Assembly (NCBI GenBank): GCA_038226305.1
Contig: JBBRQN010000003.1
Coordinates: 198,752 to 262,751 of the forward strand
Length of the DNA stretch: 64,000 nt
Origin: JASLDZ01 sp038226305
GTDB taxonomy: Bacteria > Pseudomonadota > Alphaproteobacteria > Caulobacterales > Caulobacteraceae
Reading direction: 5' to 3'
Shown: positions 33,277-41,794 of the stretch, in pieces
How positions within the stretch are numbered: position 1 is the first letter of the stretch
Layout: every line of letters starts with the position of its first letter
Made by a program: the position numbers and the translations under genes
The notes under the pieces: generated by a model
Databases searched by the model: none
The model's input: only the letters and a program-made list of their open reading frames with translations
What the model was told of the DNA's origin: nothing

Positions 33277-34947
33277 ATGCGCCTCATCGCCCTCCTCTCC
33301 ACCGCCGCGACCCTGGCGCTGACGCTGGGCGCCACCGCCTCGTCTCCCACGCAGACGCCCCCTGGCAAGGGCGAGGGCTGCCACGGGGGCGCCGCCGTCC
33401 CCGCCGCCGCTTCCGCCAAGGCCGAAGAGACTCCCGGCCTCCTCGCCCACCTCGGCTCCAGCGGCTATGCGGCGGAGGGTGTGTCGGATGCCGCGCGCCC
33501 TTATTTCGAGCAGGGGGTGCGCCTGTTCCACACCTTCGACGCTCCCGATGCCATCCGCAGCTTCAAGGCGGCGCAGGCGCTGCAGCCCGCCTGCGCGATG
33601 TGCTTCTGGGGCGAGGCCTGGGCGCGCGGCCCGACCATCAACTACCCCATAGACGCCAAGGGCGAGGGCCAGGCCCGCACCGCGGCCTTGAAGGCGCAGT
33701 CGCTGCAGGCAGGCCTCTCCGACAAAGCCCGGCGGTTGATCGCCGCGCAGGTCGCCCGCTATCCCGCCACCCCGCGAAAGGGCGAGGCCGCCAGCGACGA
33801 CCAGACCTACGCTGACGTCATGGAGATGATGTCGCGCCGCTTTCCGGACGACGACGCGGTGGTGGTCGAGACCGCTTCGGCCCTTCTGATCGCTTCGGGC
33901 AAGGCGTGGGGCGAGGGTGCCTACACCGCCGAAAGCCCGTCCGGCCGGGCGCGGGCCAATCTGGAACGCGTGCTGGCGAGGTCGCCCGACTTCACCCCGG
34001 CAATCCACTACTACATCCACCTGATGGAGTGGTCGCACGCGCCCGACAAGGCGGCGCCCTACGCCGAGCGGATGGCGAAGCTGGCGCCAGACGCCGGGCA
34101 TCTGATCCACATGCCCAGCCACCTGTGGTTCCGCCTCGGCCGCTACGACGACGGGGCCCGCGCCAACATCGCCGCCGCCCGCGCCGACGACGTGACCGCA
34201 CGGGTGTTGAAGGTCGACGGCGGGGCCGCCAAGGTCTCCCTGCACGGCCACAACCTCAGCTTCGGCCTGGCGTCTGCCATGATGAGCGGCGACGGGGCGC
34301 AGGCGAGGCTCTTGGCTCGGCGCGTGCTGAGCGAATATCCGGACGACGTTCGCGGGGTATTGGTGAAGGGCTATCAGGCCTTCGCCCGCGAGGCTCCGCT
34401 CGCCGACACCCTGGCTCTACCGGAGCCGAAGGGCGTGATGAACAGGGCGGCGTGGCGCTACGCCCGCGGCATCGCACAGGCCTGGGCCGGCAACGCCGCC
34501 GCTGCGCAAGCGGAGTCGGAAGCGCTCGAGGCCCTCAAGCTCGACGCAAAGGCGGAGAAGGAGGAGCGTGAGGGCAAGGCGCTGATGCAGGCCGAACTCG
34601 ACGGCCGCATCGCGCTTATGCAGGGCCGGGTGAAGGCGGCGATCCCGCTCCTCCGCCGCGCCGCCGACCTGCGCGACCGGGTGGACACCTCCCTCGACCC
34701 GCCGTTCTGGGCCTGGTCGCCCCGGCGCGGGCTGGGAGTGGCGCTACTGCAATCGGGCGACGCCAGGGGCTCGGTGCGGGAGCTGGAAGCCGTGGTCAAA
34801 CGCTATCCCGGCGACCCCCTGACCCTCTTCGCCCTCGCCGAAGCCCGCCGCAAAGCGGGCGACGCCGCTGGGGCCGACAAGGCGCTGGCCGAAGCGAAAT
34901 CGGGCTGGAAGGGCAGTGCCGACGGGCTGAACCTCGGGCGAGCCTAA
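33277..34947 (+). CDS. Secreted tetratricopeptide-repeat protein
   Basis: The product is about 556 residues with a short signal sequence ('IALLSTAATLALTLGATASS') followed by at least seven TPR-like helix pairs. Clear units are 'YFEQGVRLFHTFDAPDAIRS', 'PACAMCFWGEAWARGPTINY', 'HYYIHLMEWSHAPDKAAPYA' and 'LKGYQAFA'-type segments. The 'CAMCFWGEAWARGPTIN' signature and 'HMPSHLWFRLGRYDDGARAN' are typical of a family of periplasmic TPR proteins of unknown role. Two cysteines three apart (C-x2-C) could bind metal or form a disulphide. The ATG at 33277 gives the signal peptide; the frame opens earlier within the divergent gene. It is a single-gene unit. Confidence 0.82.
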   Translation: MRLIALLSTAATLALTLGATASSPTQTPPGKGEGCHGGAAVPAAASAKAEETPGLLAHLGSSGYAAEGVSDAARPYFEQGVRLFHTFDAPDAIRSFKAAQALQPACAMCFWGEAWARGPTINYPIDAKGEGQARTAALKAQSLQAGLSDKARRLIAAQVARYPATPRKGEAASDDQTYADVMEMMSRRFPDDDAVVVETASALLIASGKAWGEGAYTAESPSGRARANLERVLARSPDFTPAIHYYIHLMEWSHAPDKAAPYAERMAKLAPDAGHLIHMPSHLWFRLGRYDDGARANIAAARADDVTARVLKVDGGAAKVSLHGHNLSFGLASAMMSGDGAQARLLARRVLSEYPDDVRGVLVKGYQAFAREAPLADTLALPEPKGVMNRAAWRYARGIAQAWAGNAAAAQAESEALEALKLDAKAEKEEREGKALMQAELDGRIALMQGRVKAAIPLLRRAADLRDRVDTSLDPPFWAWSPRRGLGVALLQSGDARGSVRELEAVVKRYPGDPLTLFALAEARRKAGDAAGADKALAEAKSGWKGSADGLNLGRA

Positions 34948-34950
34948 GGT

Positions 34951-34972
34951 CTTCCCGGCGCAGCGTGGGAAG
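34951..34972. repeat. Degenerate CCTCCCCCG-type palindrome, copy 4
   Basis: CTTCCC-N10-GGGAAG occupies the gap between the convergent TPR and acyl-CoA dehydrogenase genes, in the same position as other copies of this repeat but with diverged arms. Assignment to the family is tentative. Confidence 0.45.
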
Positions 34973-34980
34973 CCTTCCTG

Positions 34981-36114
34981 TCAGAACCCCATCAGCGTGG
35001 CGTAGCGGTCGCGGTGATAGCTCGCCGAGCCGTAGGCCGCCTCGGCCACACGGGCGCGCTTCATGTAGAGGCCCATGTCGGCCTGGTCGGTCATGCCGAT
35101 GCCGCCGTGCATCTGCACCATCTCGTTGGACACCTTGTGCAGGGTCTCCCCCGCCATCGCCTTGGCGAGCGAGCAGGCGGCGCGCACGTCGTTGGCGCCC
35201 CGGTCGAGATCGCTCAGCGCCGCCTCCACCACCGAGCGGGTGAGCTCCAGGTCGGTGAACATCTTGGCGGCCCGGTGCTGCAGGGACTGGAAGCCGCCGA
35301 TCAGCTGGCCGAACTGGTTGCGCGTCTTCAGATACTCCAGCGTGGTTTCGAAGGCGGCGAGCGCGGTGCCCAGCATCTCCGCCGCCAGCCCCGCCCGCGC
35401 TCGGTCGAGCACGCCTTCCAGAACGGCGAACCCACCGTCCACCAGGCCGAGCACCGCTGAGGCGGGCAGGGTCACGCCGTCGAAGGTCAGCGACGCGGCG
35501 CCCCGGCTGTCGATCAGGTGCAGCTGGGTGCGCTTCAGGCCCGAGGCGTCGGTGCGCACGAGGAACAGGGTGATCCCGGCCGCCTCACCCGCCGCGCCGC
35601 TGGTGCGAGCGGCGACGATCAGGACGTCGGCCTCCATCCCGTCGAGCACGAACGTCTTCTTGCCGGTGAGCGTGTAGCCGTCGCCCGTCTTCTCAGCTTT
35701 CAGCGCCGTCTTCAGCGGGTCGTGGTGGGCGCTTTCATCCACCGCCAGGGCGAACAGCGCTTCGCCCGCCGCGATCTTCGGCAGCCATTCCGCCTGCTGG
35801 GCCGACGATCCGCCGAGCTCCAGCGCGCTGGCGCCGATCAGGGCGGTGGAGAGGAGCGGCGATGCGGCGAGCGTGCGGCCCGTCTCCTCCAGCACCAGCC
35901 CCATGCCCAGGTAGCCGAAGCCGGAGCCGCCGTGGGCCTCGGGCGCGATCACTCCGGCCCAGCCCATTTCGCCCATCTGACGCCAGGCCGCGGGGTCGAA
36001 GCCGAGCTCGCCCGCATCGCGGCGCTTGCGCAGGGCCGACACCGGGGCCTGCGTCTGAACCCAGTCCTTCGCCGCATCGCGCAGCATCGTCTGCTCTTCG
36101 GTGAGCACGGCCAT
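34981..36114 (-). CDS. Acyl-CoA dehydrogenase (second subunit type)
   Basis: This FAD-dependent dehydrogenase of 377 residues introduces a 2,3-double bond in an acyl-CoA. It has 'GWAGVIAPEAHGGSGFGYLG' near the N-terminus and a C-terminal four-helix part with 'QFGQLIGGFQSLQHRAAKMF' and 'EMVQMHGGIGMTDQADMGLY'. The usual catalytic Glu region reads differently from medium-chain enzymes, a common feature of sterol or long-side-chain ACADs that work as heteromers. It is the last gene of a coupled trio; its ATG overlaps the isomerase stop (TGATG). A heteromer with the upstream ACAD (36749) is likely but inferred. Confidence 0.87.
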   Translation of the reverse strand: MAVLTEEQTMLRDAAKDWVQTQAPVSALRKRRDAGELGFDPAAWRQMGEMGWAGVIAPEAHGGSGFGYLGMGLVLEETGRTLAASPLLSTALIGASALELGGSSAQQAEWLPKIAAGEALFALAVDESAHHDPLKTALKAEKTGDGYTLTGKKTFVLDGMEADVLIVAARTSGAAGEAAGITLFLVRTDASGLKRTQLHLIDSRGAASLTFDGVTLPASAVLGLVDGGFAVLEGVLDRARAGLAAEMLGTALAAFETTLEYLKTRNQFGQLIGGFQSLQHRAAKMFTDLELTRSVVEAALSDLDRGANDVRAACSLAKAMAGETLHKVSNEMVQMHGGIGMTDQADMGLYMKRARVAEAAYGSASYHRDRYATLMGF

Positions 36115-36752
36115 CAGAGCGTTCCTGTGGATTGGAGGGGTTGGGGCGAGACCGCCCAGTCCAGCGCTTCGTCGAGGCGGTCCTGGCCCCAGAAGAGTTC
36201 GCCGTCGATCGTGGTGATGGTGGGGGCGCCGAACACGCCCTTGGCGGCGGCCGTATCGGTCTGGGCCTTCAGCGCGGCCTTGATCTCAGGTGAGGCGGCG
36301 CGGGCCAGGACACCGGAGCCGGAGTAGTCGATCTCCGCAATGATCTCGCCCAGAACGGTGGGGTCTGAGATGTCGAGGTCGCGGGCGAAGCTGGCGTCAT
36401 AGACGGCGCGGGAGAAGACGCCCACGTCCAGCCCTTCGGCCTCGCAGGCCAGCGCCATGCGCGCGGCGGGGAGCGAGTTGCGCGGGAACACCGTGGGGCG
36501 AACCAGCGGCAGGTTCAGGCGCGCACAGAGGCGCTCCATGTCCCTCCACATCCAGACGCCTTTCTCCTTGTGCAGGTTGAAGGGGCTGTCGGCGATGCCT
36601 TGCTGGGCGTGGAACAGGGCGCCCACGAACATGGGACGCCACACCACCGCGACGCCCTTGTTCGCCGCCCGCCGCGCCACCGTCATGGCCGCCGGATAGC
36701 TGTAGGTGGAGGCGAAGTCGTACCAGAACTCGATGGTCGGCGAGGCGGTCAC
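36114..36752 (-). CDS. 2-hydroxychromene-2-carboxylate isomerase-like (DsbA/kappa-GST fold)
   Basis: The 212-residue protein has the thioredoxin/kappa-GST fold of HCCA isomerases, which use glutathione in aromatic catabolism. The N-terminal 'IEFWYDFASTYSYPAAMTVA' carries the active-site Ser position, with 'WRPMFVGALFHAQQG' and 'GVFGAPTITTIDGELFWGQD' (cis-Pro loop and typical C-terminus) following. It lacks a CxxC motif, so it is not a thiol-disulphide oxidoreductase. It lies between two acyl-CoA dehydrogenase genes with overlaps on both sides. A role in handling a ring or side-chain intermediate is inference. Confidence 0.85.
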   Translation of the reverse strand: MTASPTIEFWYDFASTYSYPAAMTVARRAANKGVAVVWRPMFVGALFHAQQGIADSPFNLHKEKGVWMWRDMERLCARLNLPLVRPTVFPRNSLPAARMALACEAEGLDVGVFSRAVYDASFARDLDISDPTVLGEIIAEIDYSGSGVLARAASPEIKAALKAQTDTAAAKGVFGAPTITTIDGELFWGQDRLDEALDWAVSPQPLQSTGTL

Positions 36753-37948
36753 TGGTGGTCCAGGAGCCCGAGCACCCGCTTGGACACCACGTTCAGATTG
36801 ATCTCAGAGGTGCCGCCCTCGATGGAGTTGCCCTTGGAGCGGAGCCACATGCGGGTCTCGCGCACCTCATCGTCGCTGTAGCCCTCGCCCTCCCAGCCGA
36901 GGCCTTGGGTGCCCATCGCCTCGACCATGAGCTCGTGCTTCTCCTGGTTCAGGGTGGCGGCGGCGTATTTGATGATCGAGGCGGCGGGCCCGATGCCGTG
37001 GCCCGCCTTCGCCTCGGCCTCGACCCGTCGCACGGTGAGCGAGAAGGCCTTGGCGGTCATCTTGTGGGCGGCGATGCGCGAGCGCAGGTCGCCGTCAGCC
37101 AGCTTCCCGGCCTCGGTGACCTCCCCGTAGGTCTTGGCGGTCTCCTCCACCTCCATCCCCATGCCCCCGCCGAAGCCCGAGGCCGAGATGTTCTGACGCT
37201 CGTGCTGGAGGAGCTTCTTGGCGATCTCCCACCCGTGGTTCAGCTTCCCCACGAGCTGGCCCTTGGGCACCTTTACGTCGGTGAAGAAGGTCTCGCAGAA
37301 GGGGCTCTCGCCCGAGATCAGCTGGATCGGCCGCGCCTCCACGCCGGGCGTCGTCATGTCGAAGAGGAGGAAGCTGATGCCTTCATGCTTCTTGGTGGCG
37401 TCGGTGCGCACGAGGCAGAAGATCCAGTCCGCCTTGTCGGCGTAGCTGGTCCACACCTTCTGGCCGTTGATCAGGAAGTGGTCGCCCTTGTCCTCCGCCT
37501 TGGTCTGCAGGCTGGCGAGGTCGGAGCCCGCGCCCGGTTCGGAATAGCCCTGGCACCAGCGGGTCTCGCCCGAGGCTATCTTGGGCAGGTATTCGCGCTT
37601 CTGCTCCTCGCTGGCCATCTCGATCAGCACGGGGCCGAGCATCCACAGGCCGAAGCTGAACAGGGGCTGGCGACAGCCCAGCTTGGCCATCTCCTGCGCC
37701 AGCACCTTGGCCTCCTCGCGGGAGAGGCCGCCGCCGCCGTATTCGCGGGCCCAGGTCGGCGCGGTCCAGCCCTTGGCGGCCATGCGGTCGAGCCAGACCT
37801 TGGCGTCAGGGTTCTTCCACACGAACTTCCGGCCCGCCCATGGCGTCTCGTCCGCCGGCATCGGCGTGCGCATCGAGGCGGGGCAGTTGGCCTCCAGCCA
37901 GGCGCGGGTCTCGGCGCGGAAGGATTCGGTTTCGGCGGCTTCGGACAT
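36749..37948 (-). CDS. Acyl-CoA dehydrogenase (first subunit type)
   Basis: The 399-residue product is an acyl-CoA dehydrogenase with 'WTAPTWAREYGGGGLSREEA', the FAD-binding 'CQGYSEPGAGSDLASLQTKA', 'INGQKVWTSYADKADWIFCL' and the C-terminal 'NSIEGGTSEINLNVVSKRVL'. The ATG at 37948 has GGGAG at good spacing and opens an operon with the isomerase (ATGA overlap) and a second ACAD. This ACAD-isomerase-ACAD order resembles clusters for bulky or steroid-like side chains, where two dissimilar ACADs make a heterotetramer. The substrate is unknown. Confidence 0.9.
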   Translation of the reverse strand: MSEAAETESFRAETRAWLEANCPASMRTPMPADETPWAGRKFVWKNPDAKVWLDRMAAKGWTAPTWAREYGGGGLSREEAKVLAQEMAKLGCRQPLFSFGLWMLGPVLIEMASEEQKREYLPKIASGETRWCQGYSEPGAGSDLASLQTKAEDKGDHFLINGQKVWTSYADKADWIFCLVRTDATKKHEGISFLLFDMTTPGVEARPIQLISGESPFCETFFTDVKVPKGQLVGKLNHGWEIAKKLLQHERQNISASGFGGGMGMEVEETAKTYGEVTEAGKLADGDLRSRIAAHKMTAKAFSLTVRRVEAEAKAGHGIGPAASIIKYAAATLNQEKHELMVEAMGTQGLGWEGEGYSDDEVRETRMWLRSKGNSIEGGTSEINLNVVSKRVLGLLDHQ

Positions 37949-38019
37949 GCGGCGCTCCCTGCCCGCGTCTCGGAAGCGCGGATCGATACGCCGTCTTAAA
38001 CCCCAAGCCGCCGGTTGCG

Positions 38020-38226
38020 CTACTGGCGCCCCGTCTTCATGCCGAGGAGGTTGGCGAGGTGGACCAGGAGCACCAGCGCCACCATCGCCGCCGTGACCAT
38101 GATCAGCCGCCACGGCACCATCCGCGGCCCGCGCCGGGGATCGAACGGATGCGCCCCCCGCCAGCCCGCGAACGCGACCACGGCTGCGGCGAGCAGGAAC
38201 AGGATGAGCGTCGGCAGAAGGTCCAC
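38020..38226 (-). CDS. Small inner-membrane protein
   Basis: This 68-residue protein has two hydrophobic segments, 'LLPTLILFLLAAAVVAFAGW' and 'LIMVTAAMVALVLLVHLANL', separated by a basic loop 'RGAHPFDPRRGPRMVPW'. The positive loop suggests both ends face the periplasm. The start is GTG at 38226. It lies 71 bases upstream of the ACAD operon on the same strand and could belong to it. Similar short proteins occur in Caulobacterales; no function is known. Confidence 0.72.
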   Translation of the reverse strand: MDLLPTLILFLLAAAVVAFAGWRGAHPFDPRRGPRMVPWRLIMVTAAMVALVLLVHLANLLGMKTGRQ

Positions 38227-38292
38227 CGGCGCCTTCTAGCGCGCCACCCTGCGGTTGACGCCCCCCGCCTGCGACGCGCAACGAAGCCCCCG

Positions 38293-38604
38293 ATGACCCC
38301 GCCCTCCCCCGCCCACCGCCACAACTCCACCGCAACCGCACCGGCAACCGGCCGGGCCGCAGCCGTGGCGGGCGCGCTGGAAGCGGCCATGATCGAGGCC
38401 CTGGCGCAGGAGCGCCCGGAGGCCCGCCCCACCCTCGCCTCCCTGCAGCTCGACCTCTCCGGCGATGCGACCACGGGCGAGGCGCTGGCACTCACCGTCT
38501 GGATCGAGCGCGCCACCCGCACCCTCGCCTTCGTGGCCGCCGACGCGCACGCCAACGGCACCCGCATCGCCTCAGCCGCCGCCATCTTCGACCTTGGGGC
38601 CTAG
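38293..38604 (+). CDS. Small protein with hotdog-like C-terminal half
   Basis: This is a 103-residue product with an Ala/Thr-rich start. From about residue 25 it has 'AVAGALEAAMIEALAQERPE', then strands 'PTLASLQLDLSGDATTGEAL', 'LTVWIERATRTLAFVAADAH' and 'GTRIASAAAIFDL', a pattern like the last strands of PaaI-type thioesterases, but the active-site helix is missing. The ATG at 38293 is chosen on codon usage; the frame opens earlier in the opposite-strand gene. It is divergent from the small membrane protein. I consider it a real gene of unknown function. Confidence 0.55.
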   Translation: MTPPSPAHRHNSTATAPATGRAAAVAGALEAAMIEALAQERPEARPTLASLQLDLSGDATTGEALALTVWIERATRTLAFVAADAHANGTRIASAAAIFDLGA

Positions 38605-38666
38605 ACTTACCGGTGATGGGGAGGCCTGAGACGGGTGGAAGGCTGACGCCGAAAGTCGCCCTGTCT

Positions 38667-39641
38667 TCAGCGGGTCAGGTTCTTGTCGCGGGCGTATCGC
38701 GCCACTGTTTCCTCGACCGTCGGGACCTCGCCGAACAGCGCCATCTGCTGCTGCGGTTCGCGGTTGACGTAGCCGCCCTTGCGAAGCCACCGCATCACGA
38801 CGAGCTGGTCACGCAGGCGGGGCGCGAACAGGGTGACCAGCGGCAGCAACGGCGTGAGCCAGGTGGGAAACACCGGCTTGGCCCGGATCGGCCGGCCCAA
38901 GACCTTCGTGAAGGCGGCAGCCACGTTTTCGCCTGTCCCAGGAATCTCCGAGCCGACGTCCACGCTGGCATTCATCGCGGATGCCGGCAGGTCGAGCGCA
39001 GCGATGGCCGCATAGCGGGCCAGGTCTCGCGAATACAGCAGCGCCATGGGCACGCCCGGCAGGATGTCGGGAAACACACCCTTGGCGATGTTCTCCGGCA
39101 CGATGTCGCGCGATCGATCGATGAACGCGCCCGCGCGCAGGGAAAGGAAGGGTTGGCCGGTCGACCTCAGGTGGCTCTCGGCCACAAACTTCTGGCTGAA
39201 GTGCGGAATGTTCGGCGCGAGATCGCAGCCCAGGATGGAGATGAGGATGAAGCACGGCACGCCTGCCGCTTTCGTGGCGTCGATCAGGTTCCTGTAGCCC
39301 TCGGTGTCCGCCCTGGAGTTGTCGGTCTTGGTCTTGGCGGAGTGGGCGGAAAAGCCCGCCGCGCTGGCGATCACCGCCGCAGCGCGCGGCTCGGCGCTCA
39401 TCGCCGACTGCAGCGATGCCGCATCGTTCAGGTCGCCCGTCACGAAATCGGTGACGCCGAGCGCCTCGAACGACGTTCGGTTGCTGGTCTGACGGACCAT
39501 GGCGCGCACGTGAACGCCGCGCTTGATCAAGGCCTCCACGATGTAGCCGCCCAGGTGTCCCGTCGCGCCGACGACGGTCACGATCCTCGGATCGGTCTGA
39601 GTCTGGCCAGAACCTCCGGCGATTGGCGGCGGAGTGGTCAT
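38667..39641 (-). CDS. NmrA-like/atypical SDR NAD(P)-binding protein
   Basis: The 324-residue protein has the extended-SDR Rossmann start 'IVTVVGATGHLGGYIVEALI' with G-x2-G-x2-G, 'RAMVRQTSN' (NADP-type Arg), and no Tyr-x3-Lys pair in the usual place, so it is NmrA-like: a redox-sensing regulator or isoflavone/quinone-reductase-type enzyme. A C-terminal hydrophobic stretch 'TWLTPLLPLVTLFAPRL' may touch the membrane. The start at 39641 follows GAGG; 39656 or a downstream GTG are alternatives. It is divergent from a TetR gene only 17 bases away and is its probable target. Confidence 0.82.
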   Translation of the reverse strand: MTTPPPIAGGSGQTQTDPRIVTVVGATGHLGGYIVEALIKRGVHVRAMVRQTSNRTSFEALGVTDFVTGDLNDAASLQSAMSAEPRAAAVIASAAGFSAHSAKTKTDNSRADTEGYRNLIDATKAAGVPCFILISILGCDLAPNIPHFSQKFVAESHLRSTGQPFLSLRAGAFIDRSRDIVPENIAKGVFPDILPGVPMALLYSRDLARYAAIAALDLPASAMNASVDVGSEIPGTGENVAAAFTKVLGRPIRAKPVFPTWLTPLLPLVTLFAPRLRDQLVVMRWLRKGGYVNREPQQQMALFGEVPTVEETVARYARDKNLTR

Positions 39642-39658
39642 GGGATAAGCCCTCATCG

Positions 39659-40312
39659 ATGGAACGCGATCGTATCGACGGGATAGTCGCCGAGGAAGCG
39701 GAACGCGACCGTTCCGTTTCGACGCCAACGCCGAGCGGGGCTGCGGTCAAGCGCCCGCAGGTCACCGACGCCCTGACGCGCACCTTCTTCGAGGAGTGGG
39801 CGCGGGTCGGATACAGCGCGCTGAGCCTGGAAACGGTGGCGCGCAAGGCCGGGGTTGGAAAAGCCGCCCTGTATCGCCGGTGGCGGTCCAAGGCCGATAT
39901 GGCGAGCGACCTCGTCAAGCAGATCGCCGCCGTCGCGCCAGCCCAACTTGCAGGAGACGATCGCGGATCGTTGGAGGCGGACCTCCACGCCATGTTGTTG
40001 GTGGGCGCACGAATGATGCGCGATCCACTGGTGCGGCGCATCATGCCGGACCTCTACGCGGCCCTCGACCGCGAGCCGGCGCTGGCGGCGGCATTACGCC
40101 CCGGCGAGGCGGTGCGCGGAGCCAAGGTCAGGATGGTGATCGATCGGGCCATAGCCCGCGGCGAACTCTCCGCCGACATCGATCCACGCCTGGCGGCCAA
40201 TCTTCTGATCGGGCCTCTCTATTGGCAGCTCGTCGTCCTGGGACACCGCACCGATCGCGCCCAGATCCGCGCGCTCGCTCGCGCGACAGCGGCGGCGCTT
40301 AAGTCGGGGTGA
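39659..40312 (+). CDS. TetR/AcrR family transcriptional regulator
   Basis: The 217-residue repressor has an N-terminal helix-turn-helix (about 35-80: 'FFEEWARVGYSALSLETVAR', then 'AGVGKAALYRRWRSKADMAS') and a C-terminal ligand-binding helical domain of TetR_C_11 type ('RMVIDRAIARGELSADIDPR'). Its first 30 residues are charged and unusual. The start lies 17 bases from the divergent NmrA-like start, so promoters and operator must overlap the coding ends, or one start lies further in. It likely controls the NmrA-like gene and itself; the ligand is unknown. Confidence 0.86.
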   Translation: MERDRIDGIVAEEAERDRSVSTPTPSGAAVKRPQVTDALTRTFFEEWARVGYSALSLETVARKAGVGKAALYRRWRSKADMASDLVKQIAAVAPAQLAGDDRGSLEADLHAMLLVGARMMRDPLVRRIMPDLYAALDREPALAAALRPGEAVRGAKVRMVIDRAIARGELSADIDPRLAANLLIGPLYWQLVVLGHRTDRAQIRALARATAAALKSG

Positions 40313-40496
40313 GCGCCGATCAAGAGTGAGCCAAGGGTCGGAAGCGGAGGCTGGCTTGTCGTTGGATCTTACGAACAGCACTGTGTTCGACGCGCCCCAG
40401 GCTCGTCGCACTTAAGTACGAGGGACACCCCGCTCGCCAGCGACCCGCCCTCTTCCTTGACAGGAACGGGCGGCGGTCTCAAAGCAAACGCTTGGA

Positions 40497-40519
40497 ATCC
40501 CCGGCCGCTCGCCGGGGAT
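40497..40519 (+). promoter_or_regulatory. Hairpin in argD leader
   Basis: ATCCCCGGC-CGCTC-GCCGGGGAT is a 9-bp perfect stem with a 5-base loop, followed by GTTCTGTTTTC and ending 21 bases before the argD ATG. It could be the terminator of the upstream tetR unit or an attenuator for argDF. A TTGACA at 40457-40462 is a possible -35 for argD, but its -10 is poor. Confidence 0.5.
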
Positions 40520-40540
40520 GTTCTGTTTTCAGGGGGTCCC

Positions 40541-41794
40541 ATGACGGACGCTCCGCATACGGCGAAACTCTCGCCGTCCGTTCCCTCCGACCACCTGATG
40601 GGCGTCTACAACCGCGCGCCCTTGGCCTTCGAGCGAGGCCGAGGCGTGCGCCTGACCGCCACCGACGGCGTGGAGTATCTGGACTGCCTGGCGGGCATCG
40701 CCGTGAACGCGCTGGGCCACGCGCACCCGAAGCTCGTGAAGGCGGTTCAGGATCAGGCCGAGGCCCTTTGGCACGTCTCCAACATCTTCACGATCCCCGA
40801 GCAGACCGCGCTCGCCACCCGCCTGTGCGAGGTGAGCTTCGCCGACGTGTGCTTCATGACCAACTCGGGCGCCGAAGCCATCGAGTGCGCCATCAAGACC
40901 GCGCGTCGCCACCACTTCGCCAACGGTGCCCCTGAGCGGATCGACATCATCGGCTTCGACGGCAGCTTCCACGGCCGCACCTATGCGACGATCTTCGCCG
41001 CCGGAAATCCCAGCTACGTCGAGGGCTTCGGGCCGGACCTGCCGGGCTACGTCCACTGCAAGTGGGGCGACCACGAGGGGATCAAGGCCGCCATCGCCAG
41101 CCCCACCGCCTGCGCCGTGCTCATCGAGCCGGTTCAGGGCGAGGGCGGCGCCCGCGCCCTTCCCGTCGAGTGCCTGCGGGGCCTGCGGGAGATGTGCGAC
41201 GAACACGGGGTGCTCCTCATCTACGACGAGGTTCAGTGTGGCCTGGGGCGCACCGGCAAGCTGTTCGCCTATGAGTGGGCGGGAGAAGATCAGACGTTCG
41301 CGCCCGACATCATGGCCCTGGCCAAGGCGCTGGGCGGCGGCTTCCCCGTGGGCGCGTGCCTCGCCACGGCCAATGCGGCCAAGGGCATGACCGTGGGCGC
41401 CCACGGCTCCACCTACGGCGGGAACCCCCTCGCGATGACCGTGGCCCTGGCGGCGATGGAGGAGCTCACCTCCGAGACGCTGCTCCAGCACGTGCGCGAC
41501 GTGTCGGGCTACTTCACCCAGCAGCTGGAGGGGCTGAAGAGCCGCTATCCGGACGTGATCGTGGACATCCGCGGCAAGGGCCTCCTGATCGGCGTGAAGC
41601 TGCACACCAACAACCGCGCCTTCATGCAGCTGGCTCGCGACCAGCACCTCCTGATCGCCGGCGGCGGCGACAACTGCGTGCGCCTCCTGCCCCCGCTGAT
41701 CATCACACAGGAAGAGGCGCGCGAGGCCATCGGCAAGCTGGAGGCTGCCTGCGAGGCCGCCCGGGCGTCGCTGAAATCCGAAGCCGCCGCATGA
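40541..41794 (+). CDS. argD: Acetylornithine aminotransferase (class III)
   Basis: ArgD converts N-acetylglutamate semialdehyde to N-acetylornithine with PLP and glutamate. The 417-residue protein has 'MTNSGAEAIECAIKTARRHH', the PLP-binding 'LLIYDEVQCGLGRTGKLFAY' and the Schiff-base Lys in 'DIMALAKALGGGFPVG', then 'GSTYGGNPLAM'. It is slightly longer than the usual 390-400 residues at both ends. The ATG at 40541 follows CAGGGGG. Its stop overlaps the argF start (ATGA), an argDF operon as in Caulobacter. It may also serve as succinyldiaminopimelate aminotransferase. Confidence 0.94.
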   Translation: MTDAPHTAKLSPSVPSDHLMGVYNRAPLAFERGRGVRLTATDGVEYLDCLAGIAVNALGHAHPKLVKAVQDQAEALWHVSNIFTIPEQTALATRLCEVSFADVCFMTNSGAEAIECAIKTARRHHFANGAPERIDIIGFDGSFHGRTYATIFAAGNPSYVEGFGPDLPGYVHCKWGDHEGIKAAIASPTACAVLIEPVQGEGGARALPVECLRGLREMCDEHGVLLIYDEVQCGLGRTGKLFAYEWAGEDQTFAPDIMALAKALGGGFPVGACLATANAAKGMTVGAHGSTYGGNPLAMTVALAAMEELTSETLLQHVRDVSGYFTQQLEGLKSRYPDVIVDIRGKGLLIGVKLHTNNRAFMQLARDQHLLIAGGGDNCVRLLPPLIITQEEAREAIGKLEAACEAARASLKSEAAA

